This document shows positions 26,733 to 35,887 of a stretch of 37,830 nucleotides of DNA, piece after piece. The notes below the pieces were generated by a model. The model did not search any database. It was not told the DNA's origin and saw nothing but the letters and a program-made list of their open reading frames with translations. This DNA comes from Verrucomicrobiota bacterium (GTDB taxonomy: Bacteria > Bacteroidota > Bacteroidia > Flavobacteriales_E > Vicingaceae): the NCBI GenBank assembly GCA_002713165.1, contig PAVT01000020.1, positions 1-37,830 of the forward strand, in the 5' to 3' direction. A program made the translations under genes and the position numbers. Within the stretch, counting starts at the first letter, position 1. Each line of letters begins with the position of its first letter.

Positions 26733-28025
26733 ATGATCTATCAGGATCTAGTTGATAAGAAAGAGAAACTAGCAGTTTTAGGACTCGGCTATGTTGGTTT
26801 GCCGATTGCATTGGCTTTGGCAAAAAAAGTAGATGTCATTGGATTTGACATTAGTGAGGAGCGTGTTGATTTGATGAAACAAGGCATTGACCCTAGTGAG
26901 GAGTTAGGACAGGAGGAATTCAATGGAAGTTCGATAAGTTTCACCTCGAATGTAGAAGACTTAAAGGAAGCCAAGTTTTATATTGTCGCTGTGCCTACAC
27001 CAATAGATCAGCATAAATTGCCAGATTTAAAACCTCTGTTGGCTGCATCAAAAACGGTCGGCGAGGTGATCAAAAAAGGAGATTATGTGGTTTTTGAGTC
27101 GACAGTTTACCCAGGGTGTACAGAAGAGGATTGCGTACCCGTGATCGAACAATTGAGTGGACTGAAATTTAAAGAAGATTTTATGGTTGGCTACTCGCCT
27201 GAAAGGATAAATCCAGGAGATACCAAGCATACTCTTCAAAATGTGGTAAAGGTCGTTTCTTCCTGTTGTGATGCATCATTGGATCAAGTTGCAAAAGTTT
27301 ATGAACTTGTTGTGACGGCAGGTGTGCATCGAGCAGCATCAATAAAAGTAGCAGAGGCCGCGAAAATAATTGAGAATACGCAACGCGACGTCAATATTGC
27401 GTTAATCAATGAACTTTCAATTATTTTTAATAAAATGGACATTGATACCTACGATGTTCTAAAGGCGGCTGGTACTAAATGGAATTTCTTGAACTTTAGT
27501 CCGGGTTTGGTTGGTGGGCACTGCATTGGCGTTGATCCATATTATTTGACATACAAGGCAAAAGAATATGGATATCATGCACAAATCATCAATTCAGGTC
27601 GGTCTGTTAATGACAGTATGGGAGGTCACATTGCTGGCAGAATTGTAAAGGAATTGATTGCAAACAATAAGTCTAGTGATGGTGCCAAAGTGCTAATTAT
27701 GGGAGCTACCTTTAAAGAAAATGTCAGTGATATCAGAAACTCAAAAGTTGTGGATGTCTACAGCGAACTCATTTCTTTTGGTCTAAAAGTAGATGTTATA
27801 GATCCTCATGCATCCTCAGAGGAAGTCAACAATCATTATAATTTTACGCTAGCAAATGAGGTAGGTCAAGATTATGACGCTGTTGTGCTTGCAGTAAATC
27901 ATGATGCATATCTGAACTATGATGAGGAATTTTACAAAAGTATAATGACAGACAAGGGATTTATTTTTGATGTTAAAGGAAGTCTTAAGTCAAAAATTAT
28001 GGACATTAAATACTTGAGTTTATAA
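26733..28025 (+). CDS. UDP-HexNAc 6-dehydrogenase (WbpA/TviB/WbpO group)
   Basis: A 430-residue nucleotide-sugar dehydrogenase distinct from ugd in the same operon. It has VLGLGYVGLPIALALAK, AVPTPID, the catalytic C264 in GGHCIGVDPYYL, and MGATFKENVSDIRNSK. The GHCIGVDPYYL form of the cysteine motif marks enzymes acting on UDP-GlcNAc or UDP-GalNAc rather than UDP-glucose. With the 4-epimerase at 29086 it could make UDP-GalNAcA (as TviB/TviC do), or it could feed the WbpE/WbpD steps with UDP-GlcNAcA. Its stop overlaps the rfbB start by one base (TAATG). Confidence 0.94.
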   Translation: MIYQDLVDKKEKLAVLGLGYVGLPIALALAKKVDVIGFDISEERVDLMKQGIDPSEELGQEEFNGSSISFTSNVEDLKEAKFYIVAVPTPIDQHKLPDLKPLLAASKTVGEVIKKGDYVVFESTVYPGCTEEDCVPVIEQLSGLKFKEDFMVGYSPERINPGDTKHTLQNVVKVVSSCCDASLDQVAKVYELVVTAGVHRAASIKVAEAAKIIENTQRDVNIALINELSIIFNKMDIDTYDVLKAAGTKWNFLNFSPGLVGGHCIGVDPYYLTYKAKEYGYHAQIINSGRSVNDSMGGHIAGRIVKELIANNKSSDGAKVLIMGATFKENVSDIRNSKVVDVYSELISFGLKVDVIDPHASSEEVNNHYNFTLANEVGQDYDAVVLAVNHDAYLNYDEEFYKSIMTDKGFIFDVKGSLKSKIMDIKYLSL

Positions 28026-29080
28026 TGAGTAAGAATGTATTGATCACCGGGGGTGCAGGTTTTATTGGATCACACCTTGTGCGTTTATTTGTGAACAAGT
28101 ACAAAGAATACAAGATAATTAATTATGACTTGTTGACCTATGCAGGCAATTTGGAAAACATTTCAGACATTGAAACAGCTGACAACTATACCTTTGTAAA
28201 GGGAGATATCTGCGATAGCGAACTACTTAAACAGGTTTTCGAGAAATACGAAATAAATGCAGTGATTCATTTAGCTGCTGAGTCGCATGTAGATCGTTCA
28301 ATTACAGATCCACTCTCCTTTATCAATACCAACATCATTGGAACAGCCACACTCATGAACGTTGCCAGAGGTTACTGGAAAGATGAGTTTGAAGATAAAC
28401 GATTTTATCATGTTTCTACCGATGAAGTTTATGGGTCTTTGAGCGAAACTGGGTTTTTTACAGAAACCACTTCCTATGATCCCAGAAGTCCATATTCAGC
28501 ATCTAAGGCAAGTTCAGATCATCTGGTAAGGGCTTATTACCATACTTACGAGTTCCCAGTGGTGATATCAAATTGCTCCAATAACTATGGTGCAAACCAA
28601 TTCCCGGAAAAATTGATTCCACTGTTCATTCATAACATCAAAAACAATAAACCTTTGCCAGTATATGGCAAGGGAGACAATGTCCGAGATTGGTTGTGGG
28701 TCAATGATCATGCACAAGCAATTGATGTCATTTTTCACAATGCTCAAAATGGTGAGACCTACAATATTGGAGGCAACAATGAGTGGAAGAACATTGATTT
28801 GATCAAGATCTTATGCAAGATTATGGATCAAAGGTTGGGAAGAGAAGTCGGGGCATCTGAAAAACTCATTACCTATGTAAAAGACCGTCAAGGACACGAC
28901 AAAAGATATGCAATTGATGCTACTAAACTTAAGAATAAATTGAGTTGGGAACCTTCAATTACCTTTGAAGAAGGCATTGAAATTACTGTTGATTGGTATT
29001 TAGAAAACGAAGATTGGCTCAACAATGTGACTTCTGGTGCTTATCAAAGTTATTATGAAGAGCAATACAAGAATCGTTAA
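28025..29080 (+). CDS. rfbB: dTDP-glucose 4,6-dehydratase
   Basis: RfbB/RmlB forms dTDP-4-keto-6-deoxyglucose, the branch point to rhamnose and many amino-deoxy sugars. The 351 residues show the NAD motif GGAGFIGSHLV, HLAAESHVDRSI, the dehydratase-specific STDEVYGSL with the active-site Asp-Glu pair, Y157/K161 in SPYSASK, and NCSNNYG. The match is full length. The start is coupled to the previous gene by TAATG. No rfbA, rfbC or rfbD is in the window, so the final deoxysugar is undetermined. Confidence 0.96.
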   Translation: MSKNVLITGGAGFIGSHLVRLFVNKYKEYKIINYDLLTYAGNLENISDIETADNYTFVKGDICDSELLKQVFEKYEINAVIHLAAESHVDRSITDPLSFINTNIIGTATLMNVARGYWKDEFEDKRFYHVSTDEVYGSLSETGFFTETTSYDPRSPYSASKASSDHLVRAYYHTYEFPVVISNCSNNYGANQFPEKLIPLFIHNIKNNKPLPVYGKGDNVRDWLWVNDHAQAIDVIFHNAQNGETYNIGGNNEWKNIDLIKILCKIMDQRLGREVGASEKLITYVKDRQGHDKRYAIDATKLKNKLSWEPSITFEEGIEITVDWYLENEDWLNNVTSGAYQSYYEEQYKNR

Positions 29081-29085
29081 TTCGC

Positions 29086-30087
29086 ATGTTCGAGACTTCA
29101 TTCCATCAAAAAGATATAAGCAGAAGCTGCTTTCTGATCACAGGTGGTGCAGGCTTTATTGGTTCAAACATAGTAGAATATCTGCTAAAGTATGGAGCAA
29201 AAAAAGTGCGTGTGCTCGACAATCTTTCTACAGGGTTTTCCAGCAACCTAGAAAAACACCGAAAGAACAAACAGTTTGAATTTATAAAAGGTGACATTGG
29301 CAATTATCAAGACTGTGTGCAGGCTTGTCAAGGCATGGATTTCATTAGTCATCAAGCAGCATTGGGGTCAGTTCCTCGTTCATTGTCTGATCCAATAGCC
29401 ACAAATAAATCTAACGTAGATGGCTTTTTAAATATTATTACTGCGGCAAGAGAACAGCATGTAAAACGCATTGTTTATGCAAGTTCTTCTTCAGTTTATG
29501 GTGACAGTCCAACATTGCCAAAAAAAGAGGAAAACATTGGAACTCCATTGTCACCTTATGCCGTAAGTAAATACACGAATGAGCTTTATGCAAAAGTGGC
29601 ACATTTGAATTATCATCAAGAAATAGTTGGACTGCGTTATTTTAATGTATTTGGTCCATACCAAAGTCCTAAAGGAGCTTATGCAGCGGTGATTCCATTG
29701 TTCATAGAGGCATTACAAAAGAATCAGGCGCCATTTATCAATGGGAGTGGAGAACAAAGCCGTGACTTTACTTTTGTAGAGAATGCTGTACAAGCAAATG
29801 TTAAGGCATTACTTACAGAAAATGAGCAAGCCCTTGGCGAAGTATTTAACATTGGATTTGGTAAACAATTTTCACTTGTTGAACTCTTTGATTTGATTAA
29901 GGAATTTATCGGAGCAGATGTTGCACCTGTTCACCGCGAGGAGCGAAAAGGAGATGTGAAATATTCTTTGGCAGACATCTCGAAAGCGAAACAATTGATG
30001 GACTACAACCCACAAATTGACCTTATTGATGGTTTAAAACAGACCATTGAGTGGTTTCAAAAAAGGCCGAGTCTTAAAGCAAATTAA
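29086..30087 (+). CDS. UDP-N-acetylglucosamine 4-epimerase (WbpP/TviC-like)
   Basis: A 333-residue extended SDR. A 15-residue N-terminal extension precedes the NAD motif GGAGFIGSN. Then come VLDNLSTGF, HQAALGSVPRS, SSSVYGDSP, the catalytic Y158/K162 in SPYAVSK, and RYFNVFGPYQ. HQAALGSVPRS and the N-terminal extension are characteristic of WbpP/TviC, which interconvert UDP-GlcNAc and UDP-GalNAc and/or their uronates. It is the last gene of the operon, 5 bases after rfbB, and is followed by a 224-base gap. Confidence 0.9.
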   Translation: MFETSFHQKDISRSCFLITGGAGFIGSNIVEYLLKYGAKKVRVLDNLSTGFSSNLEKHRKNKQFEFIKGDIGNYQDCVQACQGMDFISHQAALGSVPRSLSDPIATNKSNVDGFLNIITAAREQHVKRIVYASSSSVYGDSPTLPKKEENIGTPLSPYAVSKYTNELYAKVAHLNYHQEIVGLRYFNVFGPYQSPKGAYAAVIPLFIEALQKNQAPFINGSGEQSRDFTFVENAVQANVKALLTENEQALGEVFNIGFGKQFSLVELFDLIKEFIGADVAPVHREERKGDVKYSLADISKAKQLMDYNPQIDLIDGLKQTIEWFQKRPSLKAN

Positions 30088-30311
30088 TTGTTTGAATCTG
30101 AAGACGCCAAAGGTTTACTGATATTTCCTTGTCTCTGAAATACATTATTCTTGAATTTTCGACTCCATTTTTGAGAATATGTTTCTATCTGCACACTCAA
30201 TTACAAGCGTAACTTGAGAATCGTTGGTCTTGGAGGGGTTGAATTTCATGAGTAAAACGCCAAATTCTCTTTTTTAAATTGCCTAATTTTAATTGAATTA
30301 ATAATAAATGT

Positions 30312-31061
30312 ATGAGTCTGTTTTCTAGATTGTTTAGAAAAGAAAAAATGCTTGACCCAATAGATTTGGGTCGATTAGTGACTGATTTTCATTCGCATTT
30401 AATTCCTGGAATAGATGATGGGTCAAAATCTATGGAAGATAGTATAGCAATGATTCGTAGATTCAAGGAGTTAGGGTATAAAAATCTTATTACTACTCCT
30501 CATGTTATGAGTGATTTTTATAAAAATGATGTAAAATCTATTCTAGGAGGGTTAAATCAAGTGAATGAGGTCCTCCAAAAACAACGTATTGACATACACT
30601 TGACAGCAGCGGCCGAATATTATTTGGACGAGGCATTTGAGGCCAAAATTGATTCAGGAGAACTGCTCACATTTGGCAACAATTATGTTTTGTTTGAATT
30701 GCCTTTTTTTGCTGAGCCGCCTAATTTTGCTGAAGTTATATTTCAATTGCTGACCAACGGTTACAAACCCATTTTAGCACACCCTGAACGTTATGGATAT
30801 TGGTACAATGATTTTGACAAATACACTGAGTTGAAAGATAAGGGGGTTTACCTTCAATTGAATGTCTTATCGCTGATAGGTCATTATTCGCCAGAAACGA
30901 AAAAAATCGCTGAAAAATTGGTTGATCAAAATCTCGTATCCTTTTTAGGATCTGATTGTCACAATATACATCACTTAGAGTTGATGGAAATTGCTCGACA
31001 AAAGCCATATGTACATCAACTTATAAATAGTGGAAACCTCTTGAATGCTAGTCTTAAATAA
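30312..31061 (+). CDS. CpsB/CapC-type PHP tyrosine phosphatase
   Basis: A 249-residue metal-dependent phosphatase of the CpsB/CapC/YwqE family, which dephosphorylates tyrosine kinases that control polysaccharide export. The metal-binding motifs appear in order: DFHSHLIPGIDDGS, TTPHVM, AAEYYLD, LAHPERY and GSDCHN. No BY-kinase (Wzc-like) is in the window. The 224-base leader (30088-30311) holds only a near -7 sequence (TAATTTTA) and two copies of TTGAGAAT (30171-30178 and 30214-30221), so it is probably transcribed apart from the sugar operon. Its 3' end overlaps convergent murB by 8 bases. Confidence 0.92.
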   Translation: MSLFSRLFRKEKMLDPIDLGRLVTDFHSHLIPGIDDGSKSMEDSIAMIRRFKELGYKNLITTPHVMSDFYKNDVKSILGGLNQVNEVLQKQRIDIHLTAAAEYYLDEAFEAKIDSGELLTFGNNYVLFELPFFAEPPNFAEVIFQLLTNGYKPILAHPERYGYWYNDFDKYTELKDKGVYLQLNVLSLIGHYSPETKKIAEKLVDQNLVSFLGSDCHNIHHLELMEIARQKPYVHQLINSGNLLNASLK

Positions 31062-32061
31062 TGTTGACTTCTCTTTCTAAAACAATTTCAAATTTGCGCT
31101 TTACAGATTGCAAAATTTCTTCTGAAAGTTGATAAATCTCTTCACCTGTAGCGTTTTTATAATTTACTAACACCAAGGCTTGGTGCTCGTGTACACCACA
31201 ATCTCCTTTTCTGTGACCTTTCCAGCCAGCTTTTTCTATTAACCATCCGGCAGCAAGTTTATACTCAACTTTACTGACTGCAAAAGAAGGTAAATCCTCA
31301 TAGTGCTTGAGTAATTCATTTCGTTTATCACTGCTGACAATAGGATTTTTAAAAAAACTTCCCGCATTGCCTATTTCTATGGGATTTGGCAATTTTCTTT
31401 TACGAATTTCTATCACTGCATCAGAAACATCCTTTGGATGAATTTGATTTACATCAATTCTTTTGGCCTCTAGTTGTTGTCGAATGGCTCCATATTCAAT
31501 CTTTACGAATGGAATTTTTGACAGTTTAAAATGAACTGCAACAATGAAGTATTTTCCTCTGTGCAAGGTCTTAAATATACTTGACCGATAATCAAAATGA
31601 CATTCTTGCTTGTTAAATGCTCTGATGTTTCCATTTGCAATTTCTACCGCGATTACCGTGCTAATAAATTCCTTTACTTCAACACCATAGGCGCCTATGT
31701 TTTGCATGGGACTTGCACCTACATTGCCAGGAATCAAAGAGAGATTTTCTAATCCGTAATAACCATTTTTAAGACAAAACAGAACAAAGTCGTGCCAATT
31801 TTCACCGGCACCTACCTTAAGGGTTACTTCTGTCTCGTTTTCTTCAATGACGTCTATACCTAAAATTGAATTTTTAATGACCAAACCATTAAAATCCCCT
31901 CTTAAAAGGATATTACTTCCTCCCCCAAGAATAAGGTGTTTTTTGTGAAGTGTCTCCTCAGTGCTAAAGAAATCTATTGCTTGAGTCGTGGAGTTTATTT
32001 CGACAAAATCGTCTGCTGTGGCTTCAATACCAAATGTGTTGTACTTTCTTAGGGAAATCAT
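31054..32061 (-). CDS. murB: UDP-N-acetylenolpyruvoylglucosamine reductase
   Basis: MurB reduces UDP-GlcNAc-enolpyruvate to UDP-MurNAc with FAD and NADPH, in the cytoplasm. The FAD-binding parts are LILGGGSNILL and LSLIPGNVGASPMQNIGAYG; the active-site serine is S235 in GNAGSFFKNP; FDYRSSIFK carries the conserved arginine, and the final LEREVN carries the conserved glutamate. The 335 residues match type I (E. coli-like) MurB. ATG 32061 overlaps the stop of the patatin-like gene by 4 bases, so the two are co-transcribed. The 3' end overlaps the convergent PHP phosphatase gene by 8 bases. Confidence 0.96.
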   Translation of the reverse strand: MISLRKYNTFGIEATADDFVEINSTTQAIDFFSTEETLHKKHLILGGGSNILLRGDFNGLVIKNSILGIDVIEENETEVTLKVGAGENWHDFVLFCLKNGYYGLENLSLIPGNVGASPMQNIGAYGVEVKEFISTVIAVEIANGNIRAFNKQECHFDYRSSIFKTLHRGKYFIVAVHFKLSKIPFVKIEYGAIRQQLEAKRIDVNQIHPKDVSDAVIEIRKRKLPNPIEIGNAGSFFKNPIVSSDKRNELLKHYEDLPSFAVSKVEYKLAAGWLIEKAGWKGHRKGDCGVHEHQALVLVNYKNATGEEIYQLSEEILQSVKRKFEIVLEREVNII

Positions 32062-34349
32062 TCTAAACCTTTCTTGTTGAATAATATGTATCCAAAGTGA
32101 ACCAGGAAGCTTAACTCGGTTTTTGCATCATCGAAATAATTAAGACTTAAAGCTAGTGGACCTATTCTTGTTTGATATACGGCTGTAAAAGTGCCAATAT
32201 AATCCCTGTTAATGACCTCTTTACCCAATCTTGTCGTACCATCTGGATTTTCAATAAACTCTTCATAGGGTTGATATATATAGGCTTCAAGTCTAAAATC
32301 TAAGTGGTCCCTTATTGAATAAATTGCTTTCAATCCCCCACCAATGAAGCTTCTTGATCGATATTGTACTTGAAAGATTGTTAAGTTTTCAGGCAAAGGG
32401 GCAAAGACTGGCGAATTTAACAATGTGGCTGTATAATTTTGAAAAAAAGGAAGATCTGAATATATCCCCTGAAGGAATGTGCCTAATTGAAAGTTACTTC
32501 TGTTAAATAAGTATTTTTCAAATGTCATGTTTAATGTAATCCAGTCCAGTTCATTGTTGTGTTTACCCTTTAAACCTGATTTTGAACCTGGAACTGTAAG
32601 TTCTTTTCCATCTACATAACGCAAGCTAAAATTGAACCTAGTTCCTTTATTAGCGTACATTTTCCTATTTAGAGAATTTAATTCATAGGCTGCTTTAGTT
32701 GATATGCCTTCAAAATTTGTGATGTCTACTGTATCGCCTCTTTGGAAATTGTCATCCTGATAATACTCATTTTCTTGCCAATGATAAGAGGCACCAAAGG
32801 TTATTTTGCCTTTGTGAAGCACAGGTAAAGCAAGTATTGATTCCCAATACCTCTCAGATGTAAGGATAAAGGGTCGGTCATCTTCTTCCACAAAAGTAGA
32901 AAACCCATTGAAAAAATCGTATTTGTTTATTGTAAATTGAGATTCAAGAGAGATAGGTATGTCGAATGGGATGTCCCACTTGATTTTTCCTTGAGCAGAA
33001 TTGTAAAAATTTCCAAAATAAATATTGCCACTTGCTTTTAAACCAGTGGCTTCAAGTCTCTGATAGTCCAATTGAAAAAAACCTGTGCTAAACGGTTTGG
33101 TGGCGATTACTCCACCAAAAGTTGCCTGAAAACTCTTTTCCTTCGTTGTTTTAAGTTTAATCTTGAACTTTCCTGTTTCTTCGAGATATGTTGCCTCAGG
33201 ATATATGCTTTTTATTTTTTCATTAGACACTAATTTAGAGTACGCTGTCGCAAGTTGACCTCCTGTAAACGTTGTCGAATCAATTGTCAACCCTTGTTTA
33301 ATGTATTTCTTTTGATTGGGATGCAGACCCTCTAATTCAATGTCTTCAAAGATTAAAGACGGCTTTTTCTTGCAGAAATTAGACCTTTTTTTTGTGACCA
33401 TAGAAACTGGTCGCCTTACAGGAATCAGCAGTTTTATAGAGTCCATCATTTCCATAGTTGCATTGTATCCTCTTTCAATGGCTGCTTCATTCTCATAAAA
33501 ACTAAAGGTGGCAATGTCATCCACATCAGCCTCTATGATGATTCCTTTAGCACAATCAATTTTGAACTCAGATCTTTCTATGAGTAAATTTTTTATTTGA
33601 GAAAGGAGGTTGTCTGCTGTTGGATCCTCAATCTTCGAGGCAACATTGCTCGCTATAATAAAATCCGGTTGAAACTCTTTACATAAAACGTCAGTAGGGA
33701 AATTGTTGTAAAGCCCTCCATCAAACATTAGGTCTCCTTCGATGTTAATCGGAGGCAAATAAAATGGATATGTCATGGATGCCCTTATGGAGGTAGCAAG
33801 GTCTCCGGATTTTAATACTTCCTGTTGTCGTTTACTAACATTGGCTGCAAGACAACGAAAAGGAATCATCAAGCTGTCAAAATTACTTTTAGCAACTGCG
33901 TTTGCGGTGGACAATAGGCTCATTAATCCAAAATCAATAGAATTTGACGAAACAAAATTGGTTGGAATATTCGCTTCAAATGTGGAATCCAGATTGAAAT
34001 TCAAACTAACGAATCCCGCATTAGCATCACTTTTATTGAAAAAGAAACTATGTTCTTCATCAATAATACCCATAGCAGCATTTCTAAATTCTGTCGATGT
34101 TATTATCTGCTCAATTTCATCAGGAGAGTATCCAGCAGCATAAAATCCGCCCACCAAGGCACCGATAGATGTTCCTGTTATATAATCAATGGGAATATTG
34201 TTTTTTTCCAAAGCCTTTAATACCCCAACATGTGCTGAGCCTGCGGCTCCGCCGCCACTTAAAACGAGCCCCACCTTTTGGCCCTGGCTAAAGGTTGCGG
34301 ATAACAGCAAAATTAAAATGATGAAATATTTCTTTAAATGGGATCTCAT
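32058..34349 (-). CDS. Patatin-POTRA-barrel protein (type Vd autotransporter-like)
   Basis: A 763-residue outer-membrane protein. After a signal peptide (MRSHLKKYFIILILLLSATF) comes a patatin phospholipase domain at about 25-300: oxyanion loop SGGGAAGSAHVG, nucleophile S61 in GTSIG, and catalytic aspartate D210 in FDGGLYNNFP. A POTRA-like segment at about 330-400 (IEDIELEG-type start, here FEDIELEGLHP) leads into a C-terminal BamA/D15-type barrel (RSFIGGGLKAIYSI, IGPLALSLNYF). This architecture is that of PlpD/FplA type Vd secretion. Whether the lipase is released or stays attached is not visible. It is upstream of murB with a 4-base overlap; only a near -7 sequence (TACATTTA) precedes it. 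Confidence 0.93.
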   Translation of the reverse strand: MRSHLKKYFIILILLLSATFSQGQKVGLVLSGGGAAGSAHVGVLKALEKNNIPIDYITGTSIGALVGGFYAAGYSPDEIEQIITSTEFRNAAMGIIDEEHSFFFNKSDANAGFVSLNFNLDSTFEANIPTNFVSSNSIDFGLMSLLSTANAVAKSNFDSLMIPFRCLAANVSKRQQEVLKSGDLATSIRASMTYPFYLPPINIEGDLMFDGGLYNNFPTDVLCKEFQPDFIIASNVASKIEDPTADNLLSQIKNLLIERSEFKIDCAKGIIIEADVDDIATFSFYENEAAIERGYNATMEMMDSIKLLIPVRRPVSMVTKKRSNFCKKKPSLIFEDIELEGLHPNQKKYIKQGLTIDSTTFTGGQLATAYSKLVSNEKIKSIYPEATYLEETGKFKIKLKTTKEKSFQATFGGVIATKPFSTGFFQLDYQRLEATGLKASGNIYFGNFYNSAQGKIKWDIPFDIPISLESQFTINKYDFFNGFSTFVEEDDRPFILTSERYWESILALPVLHKGKITFGASYHWQENEYYQDDNFQRGDTVDITNFEGISTKAAYELNSLNRKMYANKGTRFNFSLRYVDGKELTVPGSKSGLKGKHNNELDWITLNMTFEKYLFNRSNFQLGTFLQGIYSDLPFFQNYTATLLNSPVFAPLPENLTIFQVQYRSRSFIGGGLKAIYSIRDHLDFRLEAYIYQPYEEFIENPDGTTRLGKEVINRDYIGTFTAVYQTRIGPLALSLNYFDDAKTELSFLVHFGYILFNKKGLE

Positions 34350-34453
34350 TCAACGTAAATGTAGTTAAAACGAGAGCTGTAAAAGGTATAAAATGTTTAA
34401 GCTTTGAAGTCCTTTTTGTTCAAAACTCAATGCTAAGAAAATTAACTATATGT

Positions 34454-35821
34454 TTAGCTGTCAGTGTGAATAGAGGATATAATGTCGTGTATTGTAATAA
34501 TGTGGGGATGGCCGTCTCTATTTCTGACAAGTACTGCTGGATTCTGCTTATTTAATTTAGATGCGATCTCATCTATTGTTGCATTGCCATCAACAAATGG
34601 ATAGGGAGCACTCATGTGGTCTTTCACTTTATAATTCGTTTTGTCAGCTCCGCTAAACCAACTGTACAAATCTGCATCACGCAATGAACCAACAAATTCT
34701 CCATCTTCTACCACAGGGACTTGGGAAATGTTGTACTTGGTCATTTTTTTCATCACCTCCTCTAATTCTTCTTCCGGATCAGCAGTGATCAATTTTTTTG
34801 ATCCATGTTCCTTAATAAGATTGATGGCTTTTACTTTATCGGCTTCCATGAAACCTCTATCACGTACCCAATCATCGTTAAACATTTTACCGACATACCT
34901 ACTGCCATGGTCGTGAAAAATAATGACAACAACATCATCTTTTGTCAATTGATCTTTCATTTGCAATAAGCCTGCAACTGCTGACCCAGCTGAATTTCCC
35001 AAAAAGAAACCTTCTTCTTTTGCAAGTCTGCGGGTCATTATCACACCGTCTTTGTCTGTAACTTTTTCGAAGTGATCAATTAAATCAAATTCTACATTCT
35101 TTGGCAAAATATCTTCACCAATACCTTCGGTGATGTATGAGTAAATTTCGTTTACATCGAATACGCCTGTTTCATGGTATTTTTTGAACACCGAACCATA
35201 GGTGTCTATGCCCCAAATCTTAACATTAGGATTTTTTTCCTTTAAATATCTCGCAGTGCCTGAAATGGTTCCACCAGTGCCCACTCCAACAACCAGGTGA
35301 GTAATTTTACCGTCAGTTTGTTCCCAAATTTCAGGTCCCGTTTGCTCATAATGGGCAGTTCGATTGGATAGATTATCGTACTGATTGGGATAGAATGAAT
35401 TTGGGATTTCTTCATTCAATTTTTTTGCTACAGAATAGTATGATCGAGGGTCATTAGACTCAACATTTGTTGGACATACGATTACTTCAGCACCCATCGC
35501 TCTTAAAATGTCCATTTTTTCTTTGGATTGTTTGTCTGCCAATGTGCAAATTAGTTTGTAACCTTTCACAATCGCTGCAAGTGCAAGTCCCATACCAGTA
35601 TTTCCCGAGGTTCCTTCAATGATCGTTCCTCCAGGCTTCAACAATCCTGATTTCTCAGCATCTTCTACCATTTTCAAGGCCATTCTATCCTTAATAGAAT
35701 GTCCAGGATTGAAAGTTTCCATTTTCCCTAGGACCAAGGCTGGAATATCTTCAGTGATTTTATTGAGTTTCACCAAAGGAGTATTTCCAATGGTTTCTAA
35801 AATGTTGCTGTAGTATTTCAT
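34454..35821 (-). CDS. Cystathionine beta-synthase with CBS-domain pair
   Basis: A 455-residue PLP enzyme of fold type II that condenses serine or O-acetylserine with homocysteine or sulfide. The PLP lysine is K44 in NPGHSIKDR; GTSGNTGMG and GVGTGGTISG bind the cofactor phosphate. Residues from about 330 form two CBS domains (ISQVPVVEDGEFVGSLRD, then PAVLVRNRDGHPHIITIHD) that probably sense an adenosyl ligand. The CBS pair favours cystathionine beta-synthase over plain cysteine synthase, but the reaction is not certain. It is probably monocistronic, with a good -7 element at 35839-35846. Confidence 0.92.
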   Translation of the reverse strand: MKYYSNILETIGNTPLVKLNKITEDIPALVLGKMETFNPGHSIKDRMALKMVEDAEKSGLLKPGGTIIEGTSGNTGMGLALAAIVKGYKLICTLADKQSKEKMDILRAMGAEVIVCPTNVESNDPRSYYSVAKKLNEEIPNSFYPNQYDNLSNRTAHYEQTGPEIWEQTDGKITHLVVGVGTGGTISGTARYLKEKNPNVKIWGIDTYGSVFKKYHETGVFDVNEIYSYITEGIGEDILPKNVEFDLIDHFEKVTDKDGVIMTRRLAKEEGFFLGNSAGSAVAGLLQMKDQLTKDDVVVIIFHDHGSRYVGKMFNDDWVRDRGFMEADKVKAINLIKEHGSKKLITADPEEELEEVMKKMTKYNISQVPVVEDGEFVGSLRDADLYSWFSGADKTNYKVKDHMSAPYPFVDGNATIDEIASKLNKQNPAVLVRNRDGHPHIITIHDIISSIHTDS

Positions 35822-35838
35822 GGAATAATTTAGACTTA

Positions 35839-35846
35839 CAAAGTTA
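35839..35846 (-). promoter_or_regulatory. Candidate -7 promoter element (TAACTTTG)
   Basis: Minus-strand TAACTTTG is an exact TAnnTTTG match ending 17 bases before the ATG of the cystathionine beta-synthase gene. The same octamer is found at 710-717 and 19082-19089. No TTG is seen at the -33 distance. Confidence 0.45.
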
Positions 35847-35887
35847 TCAAAAGCCTTTTGTTTCGTGAATATTTATGGTATAAAAGC

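Noticed and set aside
26733-28025. Second dehydrogenase read as a duplicate of ugd.
   Set aside because: Its cysteine motif (GGHCIGVDPYYL versus [10 protein letters not shown]) places it in a different subfamily acting on N-acetylated sugars.
22728-30087. Sugar operon considered as a horizontally acquired island.
   Set aside because: No integrase, tRNA, IS remnant or flanking repeat is visible, and its base composition looks like that of its neighbours by eye.
30088-30311. Possible terminator or attenuator after the sugar operon (TATTCT/AGAATA pairing near 30146-30180).
   Set aside because: The stem is only 6 bp with a loop above 20 bases and no T run; it would not be stable.
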